64,000 nucleotides of DNA, taken from NCBI RefSeq assembly GCF_932294415.1, contig NC_065541.1:31108790-31172789 (forward strand). Direction: 5' to 3'. Position numbers and translations under genes: made by a program. The notes beneath the pieces were generated by a model. It saw only the letters and a program-made list of their open reading frames with translations, did no database searches and was not told the origin of the DNA. Origin of the DNA: Quercus robur. Its lineage: Eukaryota; Streptophyta; Magnoliopsida; Fagales; Fagaceae. Shown in pieces: positions 36,640 through 47,984 of this stretch; within the stretch, counting starts at the first letter, position 1, and every line of letters begins with the position of its first letter.

Positions 36640-38030
36640 ATGTGATGCTTTCTTGACAGTTCGTTGCATTATTGACGGATCGTATGATGGGAGATCAGTA
36701 AATGGCAACACTAGATTATGAAAGTTGCTCGAGCAAATACGCCAGAGGTCTCAGTCATACGTATGAATTTCAGTTGCTTGATAACAGTAAAACTTGTCAA
36801 AAGGTTTATTTGCAGTTGCATGAAAATTGAAAATCATAAGTGTCGATGGTATGTGTAAGCTTATGTAACATCTTAAATGGTTGGATTTGAAAAAGTAACG
36901 AGGGATTGATAATTGTTCTCTTTAACTAAGCCAATCTTTGTCAATCACTTTTAGTTTTAATAGTATTTTCTAGTATTTCTATGGGGAAATGTTTAAAGTT
37001 CAAATTCCTTATACATTGTTTCTCCCCTGTTCGGCTTGAGCAATAAAGACGTTATTCAGTCCAAAAAATAAAAATAAAAAATAAAAAATGAAGAAAAATA
37101 AATAATTAAATAAAAAATCCAATTATTAGGCCTATCCTTAATTCATGCCCTCTTTTCCCACCATTTTCTCAGGTTAAATACAGAATAATACTTGTGGGAA
37201 AGATAATAACGCCTAAAGCATCTTCAAAACATCCCTGTAAATTTCCAATCGATGCCAAACATTCTAGCCAAATTGAATGTAATGGGATTATCAAAAAAGG
37301 CATTTAAATGTTAAATGTCCTATGAACCGCGTATGGACTGAATTCCGTACGCGGTCTGAATTCCTATGCATAATTGATGGAAAAGTCCTGTTTGTAATTT
37401 CAAAGATATTTCCTGAATATAAAAACCGAATTACCAGTGTTCATGGTATTTAGTATTCTTGTGTCATAGGGAGAAACCAGTGTTGGTGAATTTCATCATA
37501 ATGGAGTGGATTTATCATTTAATCTTGTTGCTTAAACAAATGAAAAAGAACTATAAAGGCTTGATTTCTATGGTATTTGTTGATGGTTGTTTTTAACTAA
37601 TCCTAACCTTGGATTAAAACTTGTTTTTTCCTCAGTAAATTTCATTAGTTAAATGCGGTATATATAGTTATATACAGCATCTATCAAACATTATGCCTGT
37701 AAACTTTCAATCAATGCCAAACATTCTAATTAACCCAATAAAACAGCATGAGATGAGATTATCCCAAAACAAAATACACTGACAACCCCATAGGGTATTG
37801 ACTTAATGAAGTTCGGAATTCGGATCAAAGATTGCGTAACCCGCAAGAGACGTAAAACTTTTACATTCCATTAATTATTCGCTACTCTTATTGGTTCTTG
37901 CTGTGATAAATCAAATTTTCCACCATGCTCAACTACCTCATACGCGTCGACAAGTAATGGTCGGTCATTCTCATTTTCTGTTTGCCTCAAGAAAAAGTGG
38001 AACCCAGCTGAATATATGGTACCAGATCCG
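36640..38030 (+). repeat. Duplicated block downstream of NUP133, copy 1
   Basis: The block has no gene. It has diverged direct copies elsewhere: its first part (about 36640-36915) recurs at 52108-52298 joined to 62162-62330, and its second part (about 36920-38030) recurs at 47985-48878 joined to 51563-51720. Shared phrases include AGTATTTTCTAGTATTTCTA, AGTGTTCATGGTAT and AAATGAAAAAGAACTATAA. Copy 1 lies between NUP133 and the pump-like gene. Confidence 0.75.
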
Positions 38031-38720
38031 CAAGACTAATCTGCAGGCTTTTGAATGCAAAAATTTGTCACTTTCATATTATTAAATATCTATGTTCCAA
38101 GACGCGTTAACAAGATAAGGATGAGTTTTTTAACCAAAAAGAAAAAAGAAAAAAAAAAGATAAGGATGAGTTCTCTTCTACTTCTAAGCCCTTACCTTTT
38201 AGTTTCCAAGCAAGACTTTGGAAAGTTGGGTCTTTTCCTTTAATTAATTAATTAGCGTAATTATTTACCCAATTAAATTTCTAGGTCACTTCGGAAGTCC
38301 TTAATTTACTTGTATCATATCTTCTATAAAATTTAGGCCAAGTTGCATTATGTTCCATCACAGAGAGAGAGAGAAATTAAGGAAGGTAGAGGTGTCTCCT
38401 CTATTTAGGCACTTTAATTTGCCTTATAATACATATATATATAACGTTCTTTTCTTTAGGCTGAGCCAAAATCAGAAAGATGTGTTTTGAAAACAGCAAG
38501 AAATATTTTTCTGTTTGAAGTATTTCTAGTCATTCTCAATTATTAAAACTGGATTATTTCCAAAGCTCCAAATAACCATAACTTCTTCTCAAAAAAAAAA
38601 AAAAAAAAAAAAACATACATAGCTTTCATACCGTTTTCTGTTTAGAAAAACGGTTTCCACTAAGCAGTCTAAGCTAAACCCAGGTCAACATAAAAAAAAC
38701 ATACGCAGCTTTGATTCTGA

Positions 38721-38774
38721 TTGTGTCATCTTCTTGGATCTTCTACTTTTAGCCAACAAAACAAACCCAGAAAA
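38721..38774 (+). promoter_or_regulatory. In-frame extension upstream of the pump-like start
   Basis: The reading frame is open for 18 codons upstream of the chosen ATG, but an initiator there would have to be non-AUG. The ATG at 38775, in an A-rich context, is preferred. Confidence 0.4.
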
Positions 38775-41700
38775 ATGTTCGAGTCAAACACCAATGAAGC
38801 TTGTGATACTGAGGCTCAGACTTTGGGTGCTGGCTTACTCATTACCACCACTACTACTTCACCTAAGTACGGCCGCTTTTGGCGTAAAAGTTTATATGTA
38901 GGCATTTTCATCACTCTCAAGAAAACCCCTGATGACCAAGAATCTCCACTGTCATCACCATCTTATGTTTCTTTACCGGAAGAACCAGCGGCTGCCTCTG
39001 AAATACTTGAAGGAACCTCCTCGGTTCATGTAATCGACGTTGACTCTGATAATGGGAGGGACATAGATGTAGATGATGAAGAGCTCCTTCCGGAGACAGT
39101 TGCAGTTGCTAAGATTGTGAAACGGAAGGACTTGAACTCTCTTAGAAGACTCGGCGGCGTTGACGGGGTTCTTGCACGTCGGCGTTCTAATTTAGAGGTA
39201 ATAAACCTTTTACATATATATATATATATAAAAAAGAGCATTCCCATTAAGGCTACATTTGGATAAGGCATTTGCGTCTGCGTCTTTCCTCTTTCTTTCT
39301 TTCTCTTTCTTTTTCTTTTTCTTTTTCTTTTTCTTTTCTTTTTTTTTTTTTTTTTTTTTCACGCGTTTACTGTGATTACTGTTCATGTATTGTTTAATGA
39401 ACAGTAACGGCAAATTTTAACTTTTTCAATTTGTTTTAGCCAATCACAACACTCGTGTACTGTTCATGGATCCACAAATTTCACTTTTCAGCAACTTTTT
39501 CATTAAAAATGGGTCCCACGATACTATTCACACATTTAAAAATTATTTTTCTACAGTATTTTTCAGTTTTCAACTGTATCCAAACGGACCCTAAATATAT
39601 GTTTGATCCACGTTTTCACCTGACGTTTGCGTTTTCTATTTTTTTTTTTAGTGCATATAAACAGTAACATCACATGGATTTACCCTACAGGAGACAAAAC
39701 TGTTCACGATTTTAAGGCATTATTTATATATTTAAAAATTATTTTGTTACAGTATTTTTAGTTTTCAACAAAATAAGTTATATCCAAACGGACCCTAAAA
39801 ATCCTAATCCTAAAAAAATAGCTAAATTTAGTACCAACACACAAAAGCACCCATTAGATCAAAGATTTCATGCTTAAAATATTTTGACATAGTAGCTCAT
39901 TGTAGCTAATTGTTATAATAAAATAATATTAAAAAGTTGTTTGGTACTTTATTTTAAATAAAGTCTTTGATAGTTGTATAAGATATTTGAATTCAATCTC
40001 CACCTACACCAAAAACTGATTGGTGTCTTAATATGATGATAAACAGCTATTTCAGGAGCGGACGGTATAGGTTGAAATTCTCTCAATTTTTTTTTTTAAT
40101 TTTTAAATAATATTATACATATTTTTATACAACTTTTTACTCAAACGATTTTAAAAAAAATTAAAAATTATTTATTATACACACGTCCCAAACTACCCTA
40201 GGTTATTCCCATCTTTCTTTTTATTTATTTATTTTTATTTTTTATCGTTCTATTGCTTTTCTCCCTCTCCGTGTATTACTTCACTTCCCCCTCGTCTTCT
40301 CTCAATCTCTTCTTTGTATCATCTTCTTCCTTTCCCTTTCTTCTATCTTTTCTTTTCTATTTCTTTTGCTATGGCTGAAAATATCTCTATTTTCCTATTG
40401 TGTGTATGATTTTTGGTTGATTTGGTTTTGAAAGGTTGGATTTTGTGGGGTTATTGGTTTGATTTTGGCTTTTGGGCACTATGGCAATGGTGGTGGTTAT
40501 CTTTTTTTTTTTTCAATGGGTTGATTTATGGCGGTGGTGGATGGGGTTCACGGTGGTGGTAGGTGGTGGGTGGTAAGTGGGTTTTGGGTTATGGTGGTTG
40601 ATGGTGGGTGGGTATGGTTTGTGGTGGTGGTGGCGGCTAATGGTGGGTTGATTTTGGGTTGGAGTTTACGGTGATGGCAAGTGGGTGGGTGGGTGGGTTT
40701 TGGTTTATTGTGGTTGATGGTGGGTGGGTGTGGTTTGTAGTGGTGGTGGCTAGTGGTGGGTTGATTTTGGGTTGGAATTTACGGTTGTGGCAGGTGGGTG
40801 GGTGATGCTGGCTGGTGGTCATGGGTTTGCTGGGTTGAGAAGAAAAAAAGGTGTGACTTTGTTGATGATTTTGGTTCAGAGAAGAGAAGGAGAGATGGGT
40901 TTATGTTTATGTTTTGGTGTTGAGTTTGTTTTTTCCTGTGATTTTGGTGGTTGGGGGGCGTGGGCGTGGGCGTGGGCGTGGTGGCTGGCGGCAGTGGTAG
41001 TGGGTTGGGTTTTGCAGTGGGATTGTGGGTAATGGAAGAAATGAGATGAGATTGGGTCCGTATTGTTTATTTGGTTAAAAATTGAAAATAATAAAAAAGT
41101 TATTGTGCATGTGTTTGGCGGTGTTCATGAGCTTAAAATTACTGTTAATGGACAATGAACAGCGTCAAACATGTGAAAAAAAAAAAAAAAAACTAGAAAA
41201 TATAACGCAAGAAACGCAATACCCAAAAGCCATCTAAGGTGCGGTTTGGTTTTCGTGTCGCGTTTTTCTTTTTCTTTTTTTGCGTGTTTTTCTCTGTTTT
41301 TTTTTTTAGCTGTAAATGTTGATTTTTTTTCACTGTTCACGGGATCTACAAACATCACTTTTCAGTAACTTTTTTTTATTAAATATAGGTCTCACAGTAC
41401 TATTTACATATTTAAAAATTATTTTGCTACAATGTTTTCAGTTTTCAGCTGTATCGAAACGGATCCTAAGAATAAAAATAATTTTAAAAAATAAAAAAAT
41501 AATATATTTTATTGAAGTGGTGTAAATGTTGACTTTTTTTTTTACTGTTCACGAGACCTACAAACATCACTTTTCAGCAATTTTTTTATTAAAAATAGGT
41601 CCCACAGTACTATTCATATATTTAAAAATTATTTTGTTACAGTGTTTTCAGTTTTTAGTTGTATCCAAACGGACCCTAAGAATAAAAATAATTTTAAAAA

Positions 41701-42037
41701 ATAAAAAATAATATATTTTATTGAAGTGGTAAAAAATACAAAACTTTTGAATTTAGGTGTAATATAAAATGTGGGGTTAAAATAAATGAAGTAGTGTTTT
41801 AAAATGTTAAATGCTATATTTTTTTAGTATTTTTGATGAGAATAATTGAGGTTCTTTCTCAAAGTTTGCACCATAAGTTTTAAAAAATTTTAAATTTTAA
41901 TTATTTTTCATTTAAATTTTAAATTTTATTTTCAAGTTGGAGATGGAGGTGGGATTTTTTTTTTGAGAAACATGGAGGTGGGATTTGAATCCGTTCAAAA
42001 GATCAAAAAGGGCCAATTAATTAAGTTATAAGTTTAT

Positions 42038-42069
<32 letters not shown>

Positions 42070-42918
42070 GTTTTGTTTTTTTTTTTTTTTTTTTCTAAAC
42101 AAAAAAGTCTTTGTTAAGCATTGCTATTGTACGTACATACTCCTTTTGAAATTATATTTAAAAAAGTCGATTTCAGCTTGTATAATAGTGTGTAGGGTAA
42201 ATATGCAATAAGGTGTGATAATTATTACCATTTCTAAACTATTAAAAATATACTTTTTATCATATCTTTCCTCCTATTAGGTAAGAGCATTTATATTAGT
42301 TCGTGCAAAAATTCATGTATATTTTAGTATAAAAATCTATTTTGTTATTTTTTTTATATACAATAACTATCATCTACTCTCTTCCTTCATTCGAAAATAA
42401 GTAAAAAAAAAAAAAAAAAAAAAAACTAAATGTAAATGAATAATACAAGTGTAAATTTATACGAACTATATATTTTTACACAATTTTACATATCCTAATA
42501 TGGGTGAATTTTGAGTTTTACCGATTAAAAAGTTGTCCTTTTTTACTATACAAGCACAGCAAGTGATCTAACTTTTGCTATACTACATGTCTAACTAGGC
42601 TGAAATATATCTAGTATTAAAAATTCTGACATGATTGACTTGGTTTTACCAAAGGAAAATGCTGGGATTACTAAAAATAGCATCACCTTATGTTATAACT
42701 CGCCACATGACGAGTTGTGACAGGTGAAAGAGTGTTTGTGGGATATGTGGAGACACTTTCACCAGTCACAACTTGTCATGTGGCGAGTTATGACACAAGA
42801 TTGTACCATTTTAGATGGTCCTAGCACAACTCTTCATATAAAAAAAAAAGTAAAGTGACATGAAATTGATCAGGTATATATATAAATATATATGTATATA
42901 TCTTTTTCAATAGTAGAG

Positions 42919-42965
<47 letters not shown>

Positions 42966-45889
42966 AATTGTAAGGAAAATTTTAATAATTTAGGGATGGA
43001 TTTTATTATTATTTAAATTTAAATAAAAATTCATGCAATTTTAAAGAAAACAAATTTTGAGCCTAAATATTATTTACAACTCTTTCTCTTAAGTTAGCTT
43101 AAGCTATTAGAAATGGTGGTGTAATTTATTTACTCACTCAATCTCAACAGGATGGAATTGATGGAGGCCAAGATCAAGCATGGAACTCAGTTAAGAAAAA
43201 AGGGTTCTTTTTCTTCTTCTTGAAGGCTTGTGGCAGTTACACCAATGTCCTCCTCCTGGTCTCAACTGTCTTGTCCTTTGTTACTGGTATCATTGAGAAA
43301 GGAAGAAAAGATGGGTGGCAGGATGGGGTTGCAATACTTGTTGCTTTGGTCCTGCTTGTGGCATTCCCTTCAGTAGGGAACTATCATCATGAAAGGAAGA
43401 TGGCGAAGAAGAAGTTAAAGAATATGGAAAAATTGGAAGTGCTTGTTGAAAGGGGTGAAAATTTACAACGGATTTCCATTTCCAAAGTTGTGGTGGGTGA
43501 CATAGTGCGGTTGAAGGAGGGTGATCGTGTTCCTGCTGATGGTTTGCTAGTGAGTAGGGACGACTTGGTGTTAGATGAGGTTTCGAAATCCAAAATTAAC
43601 CATAAGCGAAACCCATTTCTCTTCTCAGGTTCAAAGGTTATTAAGGGTCATGGTAGAATGCTTGTAACATCGGTTGGTAACAATACAGCTATGGGCAAGC
43701 CGCTGAGCTTGGTGACCGATCAGCCTAATGAGAAGACACTGTTTCAAGGTCGGATTGAGAAGCCTAGTATTTACATGGATATGATTGCTCTATGTGTCAC
43801 TGTTCTTATTAGTCTTGTGGTGTTAATTCGCCTCCTACATGGTAACCACAGTAATAGTAATGGATTGCCAGAGCTTAAGGGGAATGTTTCAGTGGACACG
43901 ATGACGAAAATCTTTGAGAAAATTGCCCTGAAATCCAAAGGAAAGATTTGGATTTTGACAAGTGCTCTTACATCAGTGGTAATAGGAATACAACACGGAA
44001 TGCCTTTTGTGATTACAATGTCTCTGTGTTGCTGGAAGGAAAAGGTGCAGCTATCTTGGGCACACCCTCAAAACTTATTAGCTTGTGGCACAATGGGGTT
44101 GGTAACAGTCATCTACATTGATGCAACTGGTGGGCTAATGTGTGAACCGGTGGAGGTTAGCAAAGTTTTTGTGGGAGATAAAGAAATCAAAAACGATGGG
44201 GACTCTAAAGATGTTCCTGAAGCTTTGCAACAGGGAATTGATGTGTCCCTTCGTGTGTCTGAGATTTCTGTTAGCCCCACCAATGCTTTGCTTATTTCTT
44301 TGGCAAAGCAAAGATTCAACTCAAATGTCAATCCAAGTAATTTTGACATTCTTGACCATAAAAGTTGTACCAAGAAAGGAAGTGGGGCTTTGATGAGGAA
44401 AAAAGATGAAGATGGAAAAATTATGCACTTGCACTGGGATGGGGCTGCATCAACTATATTGGAAATGTGTTCACACTACTATGACAGCAATGGGGAAAGT
44501 CATGCCATTGAAGGTCAGAAGAAAGAGTTCAAGAAACAGATTAAAGATATGGAGGATGGAGGTCTTATACCCATTGCATTTGCTTATAGAAAAATTGAGG
44601 TACCAGAACTCAAAGAAGATGGCTTAAGCTTGTTGGCAATAGTGGGTCTGAAATACCCATGTCAGGAAGAGTTTAAATCAGTAGTGCAAACTCTAAGAAA
44701 TGCTGGAGTAGGAGTCAAGTTGGTATCAGATGATGAGCTCTCAGTAGTAAGAGCCATAGCTTTTGAATTGGGAATCTTTAGTCCTGGTTCAATGGATGTG
44801 GCACTTAAAGGCGAAGATATTCGAAAACTGAAAACCAGAGGAGGAATGGAGGTATTGGATCGGGCTACAGTGGTAGGAAGTTGCCTCCCTGAGCACAAGG
44901 TTTGCATGATAAAGTGCTCGAAGCGAAAGGGTCATATAGTTGCATTCGTTGGAGGATCAACAACAATTGACATTCTAGCACTGAAAGAAGCTGATGTAGG
45001 GATCATTGAGGAAACCCAGAGCACCATACTGGTGAAAGAGTTTTCTGATATCACCCTTAAAGGTTATCGTTCATTAGTTCCTGTTTTGAAGTTTGGTAGA
45101 TGTTGCTACCACAATATTCAGAAATTCATTCAACTTCAGTTCACTGCGTGCTTATCTGGGTTGTTAATAAGCCTAGTGATGACAATGGTTCGTGGAGAAT
45201 CCCCAATAACAGGATTAGAATTGACGTGGATGAATTTGGTTCTGTGCCTTCTAGGTGGCCTAATTATGAAGATGGAGTTAAAAAGCGAGGAACTGCTAAC
45301 CAATCAACCGGCTAGAAGAACTCAATCACTTCTAACCAAGGCCGTGTGGGTAAACATAGCAATTCAAGCCTCGTACCAAGCTTCCATTTTGCTACTCTTT
45401 CAACTCAAGGGTCAAGCCATAACTGACATGAACGATGCTGTTCGGAAAACCATGGTCTTCAACACTTTTATCCTATGCCAAATCTTTAATCAGTTCAATG
45501 CCATGGACCTAGTAAAGTGGGAAGTGTTCTGGGTTTTCCTTCAAAACTATTCTCTTTTGCTGACTTTAATTGATGTTATTGCCACGCAGGTGGTGTTGAT
45601 ACATTATTTGGGAAGTATAACCCAATTTGAGAAGTTGAATGCAGTGCAGTGGACTTGCTGTTTTCTTGTTGCTGCACTTCCATTGGGATTTGATAGGGCC
45701 TTGAGCTGGCTTGCTGGCATATGGTCATTGTTTCAGAGTTCAGTTGCAAGGCCATTGCCTTACGGGATGCCTTCACCCTATGTTTCTTATTTAGGCGTTC
45801 CATTTTTCACGTTCCTTCTCCTTGCATTGCCTGCACTTTTTACCACTATCATAAATTATGATGAAAATGTGCCATCAGGTTGTAAATAA
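38775..45889 (+). CDS. Motif-dead P2B calcium-ATPase-like protein (ACA12/13 type)
   Basis: Exon 1 (38775-39197, 141 codons) and exon 2 (43151-45889, 912 codons plus stop) join in phase 0 across GAG/GTAATA and AACAG/GAT, giving about 1,053 residues, the usual length of plasma-membrane-type ACA pumps. Exon 1 has a basic, Trp-containing segment like the N-terminal calmodulin-binding site (RFWRKSLYVGIFITLKK) and AKIVKRKDLNSLRRLGGVDG. Exon 2 keeps the pump fold: membrane segments near residues 168-215 and 355-380, the actuator, nucleotide and phosphorylation regions, and a C-terminal membrane block with NIQKFIQLQFTACLSGLLIS. The signatures are lost. The phosphorylation motif DKTGT is DATGG (Asp465). 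TGES is SKIN (288-291). PEGLP of TM4 is QHGMP (422-426). KGA is DGA (571). The GDGTNDAP hinge is replaced by GGSTTID (742-748). The TM6 N...D pair is N836...C840. Active transport is therefore not expected; a regulatory or residual role, or a young pseudogene, is possible. The 3.95-kb intron is filled with transposons. ACA12/13 of Arabidopsis are known as intronless, so the intron is unusual. Confidence 0.85.
39251..39591. mobile_element. Tourist-like MITE (GGCTACATTTGGATA)
   Basis: The TIRs are GGCTACATTTGGATA and the inverse of GGGTCCGTTTGGATA, with TAA on both sides (39248-39250, 39592-39594). The interior has a long CTTTTT-rich tract (39290-39359). Confidence 0.7.
39592..39796. mobile_element. 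Partial Tourist-like MITE
   Basis: The right half matches 39251-39591 (TACAGTATTTTTAGTTTTCA, then ATCCAAACGGACCC before TAA). The left TIR is missing or degraded. Confidence 0.5.
39965..40090 (+). repeat. tRNA-derived SINE, 5'-truncated
   Basis: It matches the 18265 family from the B-box region through CACCAAAAACTGATTGGTGT and GGAGCGGACGGTATAGG to the end. Confidence 0.65.
41237..41466. mobile_element. Tourist-like MITE, short form
   Basis: The ends are GGTGCGGTTTGGT and the inverse of GGATCCGTTTCG, with TAA on both sides (41234-41236, 41467-41469). Its right two thirds are duplicated in tandem at 41312-41731. Confidence 0.6.
41312..41731 (+). repeat. Tandem duplication of a MITE right half, period about 210 bp
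   Basis: Two consecutive copies both begin TGTAAATGTTGA and both end with the same (AAAATAAT)-rich segment and TTTTATTGAAGTGGT. This explains the paired open frames at 41316-41525 and 41526-41711, which are not genes. Confidence 0.8.
42659..42830. mobile_element. Small foldback MITE with a long perfect hairpin
   Basis: Arms of about 48 bp (42690-42737 and 42749-42797) pair with few mismatches around a loop of about 15 bp; both contain ACTCGCCACATGACGAGTT-like sequence. The outer ends GCTGGGATTACTAAAAATAG / GGTCCTAGCAC are also inverted. It lies in the pump-like gene's intron. Confidence 0.65.
42917..42960. repeat. TA microsatellite
   Basis: A nearly pure (AT)n run, about 190 bp upstream of exon 2 of the pump-like gene. 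Confidence 0.85.
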
Positions 45890-46096
45890 AACTTTTGAGT
45901 AATTCATTGTGCCTAATTTGTCTTTAATTTTTTTTTTTATAATAAATATTATCACTTCTTTGTTACCTTTCCCAGAATTGTATAAATGTTGCTCTAGTCG
46001 TAGTGTATTTATAAATGTCAAATACTTTGTGTTTTTTTTTTTTTTCAGAGCTTTTCGAGATAATGATCAGAATGTATAGTTTTAATGCACATGATA
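45890..46096 (+). other. 3' flank of the pump-like gene
   Basis: An AATAAA-like signal near 45940 lies about 50 bp after the stop codon and could direct polyadenylation. There is nothing else. Confidence 0.4.
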
Positions 46097-46104
46097 ACAG
46101 GCTT

Positions 46105-46900
46105 CTATGAAGCACGGGTGCGTTTCGGGACTCGGGTGCGGGTGCGGGTGCGGGTGCGGGACTCGGCAATTTTTGAAAAAGGTGGGTGCGGGTGCGGCAG
46201 GACTCGGCGATTAAAAAATTATTAAAAATATTTTTATAATATATGTTTAATATATTGCTAAGCATACTTTTACTTTTTCACATTATATAAACAAATATTT
46301 TACTAATAATTTATAAACAAATATTTTACTAATATTTATAAACAAATATTTTACTAATATTTAACCAAATATTTATAAACAAATATTTAACCAAATATTT
46401 ATAAACAAATATTTATAAACAAATATTTAACCAAATATTTAACCAAATATTTATAAACAAATATAAATATTTATAAACAAATATTTATAAACTAATATTT
46501 AACCAAATATTTATAAACAAATATTTATAAACAAATATTGAACCAAATATTTTACTAATAATTTATAAACGGTGCGTTTGCACCTTTTTTTTTTTTTTTT
46601 TTTTTTTTTTTTGAATTTCGGCCTGACTCGGCCGTTTCGGCCGTTTCGGCCGATACAGGCCGATACGGCCGATACGGACCGAGTCGGCCCGATTTCGGCC
46701 GCGTCGGCGCCGATTTCGGCCGCGTCGGCGCCGACTTTGGCCGCGTCGGCCCGCGTCGGCCCGATTCGGGATCCGCCACGTGGCGCGACGCGGCACGACG
46801 CGGGACGGACGCGCGGTCTGCGGCGTCCCTCCCGCGTCGCCGCGTCCCGCCGCGTCGGACGCGGGTACGCCGGCCTGGGAGCCGCGTCCGTGCATCCCAG
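46105..46900. mobile_element. hAT-like element with CG-rich motif ends
   Basis: The 8-bp sequence ACAGGCTT flanks both sides (46097-46104 and 46901-46908). The terminal inverted repeats are imperfect (CTATGAAGCACGG versus CTGGGATGCACGG). The left end has GGGTGCGGGTGCGG repeats, the middle an AT-only AAATATTTATAAAC-type repeat (46270-46560), and the right end a very CpG-dense stretch of CGGCCGATACGG and GCGTCGG motifs (46620-46890). The overlapping open frames on both strands are by-products of the repeats. Confidence 0.75.
46270..46560. repeat. Tandem AAATATTTATAAAC-type repeat
   Basis: Some 15-20 near-identical units alternate between AACAAATATTTATA and AACCAAATATTT forms inside the hAT-like element. 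Confidence 0.8.
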
Positions 46901-47182
46901 ACAGGCTTTATATATAATATTAGTCTACATAATTATCTTGCCTTTTTATTACTTCTAAAGCACCTGACCAATCCATGCCACAATGTTAACTACGCTCTCA
47001 GCTCGCACAATTCAACTTCGAATTATATGAGACATTGCCCCCTTGGATTCTACTAAGGAATTTTTGTTGATGCTCCTTTATTATATACCCAAACAACATC
47101 CCCTCATTGTTCTCTCAAATCCCAGCCAAGAACAAGCATAAGCTTTAATTGCTCATAATTCACTAATTTTCTATGAGTGAGG

Positions 47183-47364
47183 CACTACAAAAAAGGTAAG
47201 TTACAACGGTGGGTTTTTTTTGGTAGCACTTACAAAAAATGCTATTAGAGAGTTTATTGTAGCGAATTTTCAAATGCTACTATAAGTCTCTTTGTAGCAG
47301 CGGTTTTTTTTTTTTGTAATCATTACAATATACTTTCATTTTTTTGGTAGCGGTTTCTCAACTT

Positions 47365-47400
<36 letters not shown>
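47183..47400 (+). mobile_element. Terminus of a CACTA-type element
   Basis: It begins CACTACAAAAAA, the canonical En/Spm TIR start, followed by GGTAGC/GTAGCGG subterminal motifs (47220-47355). It runs into a TA microsatellite at 47371-47400. The opposite end is not evident, so this is probably a fragment. Confidence 0.5.
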
Positions 47401-47403
<3 letters not shown>

Positions 47404-47984
47404 CTTCTATAGGTGTTTTCTAAATACAAAACCACAAAGTTTAGTCCTTTTTGTTTTTTTTTTATACTCCAATGCAGAAAACTAACACCCTAATAACCAA
47501 AATACCCCTCGAACTACAAAATGACAGAAATGTCCCTAGAATGTCCAATATACCCCTAGACCTCAAAAATGACCAAAATACCTTAGGAGTGATTAAAAAA
47601 AAAAAAAATCTCTTCAATCACTAAATGATAAAAATACCCCCACAAACCATATATAGTATTACTACTATTGTCTAGTGGTTTAAACCGTGAAGATGTTTAA
47701 GCCTCAACAATCTTAGTGTGATGTCAATTATTGAAAGACTTTTAGACCCGAGTTTTAAATTAACGATAAAAAGAAATTCTATTAGATGAATAATTCAAAT
47801 GGTAATCAATTTTTTTTTTAATATTTAAATTTTAGAAATAATAGGAGAATAAGAGCAAAAGAAATCATATATAGCCGTATATTTAGAAAATATATAAATG
47901 AATTAGTTAATATAAATGACTTAGTTACCAACAAAGCATCCTAACTAATCAAAAGGTATAAGGTATGAATGATACAATGATGCA
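47401..47984. other. AT-rich stretch, no gene
   Basis: It has repeated ATACCCCT/AATACCC phrases near 47500-47640 but no element ends or reading frames that can be supported. Confidence 0.4.

Larger units (their letters stand above)
39236..41846. mobile_element. Large E-family element in the pump-like gene's intron
   Basis: The left end AGAGCATTCCCATTAA and the right end TTTTTGATGAGAAT match the TIRs of E1/E2. The interior shows the family layout, with a pyrimidine tract (40200-40370) and a GGTGGT/GTGGGT-rich core (40400-41040). Tourist-like MITEs and a SINE have been inserted into it. The flanking TTA is not preserved on both sides. Confidence 0.55.

Noticed and set aside
46572..46958. Arg/Ala-rich frames near 46.6-46.9 kb, or a CpG-island promoter or foreign DNA
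   Set aside because: The whole segment lies between matching 8-bp flanks and consists of short repeated CGGCCG/GCGTCGG words, so it is an element end.
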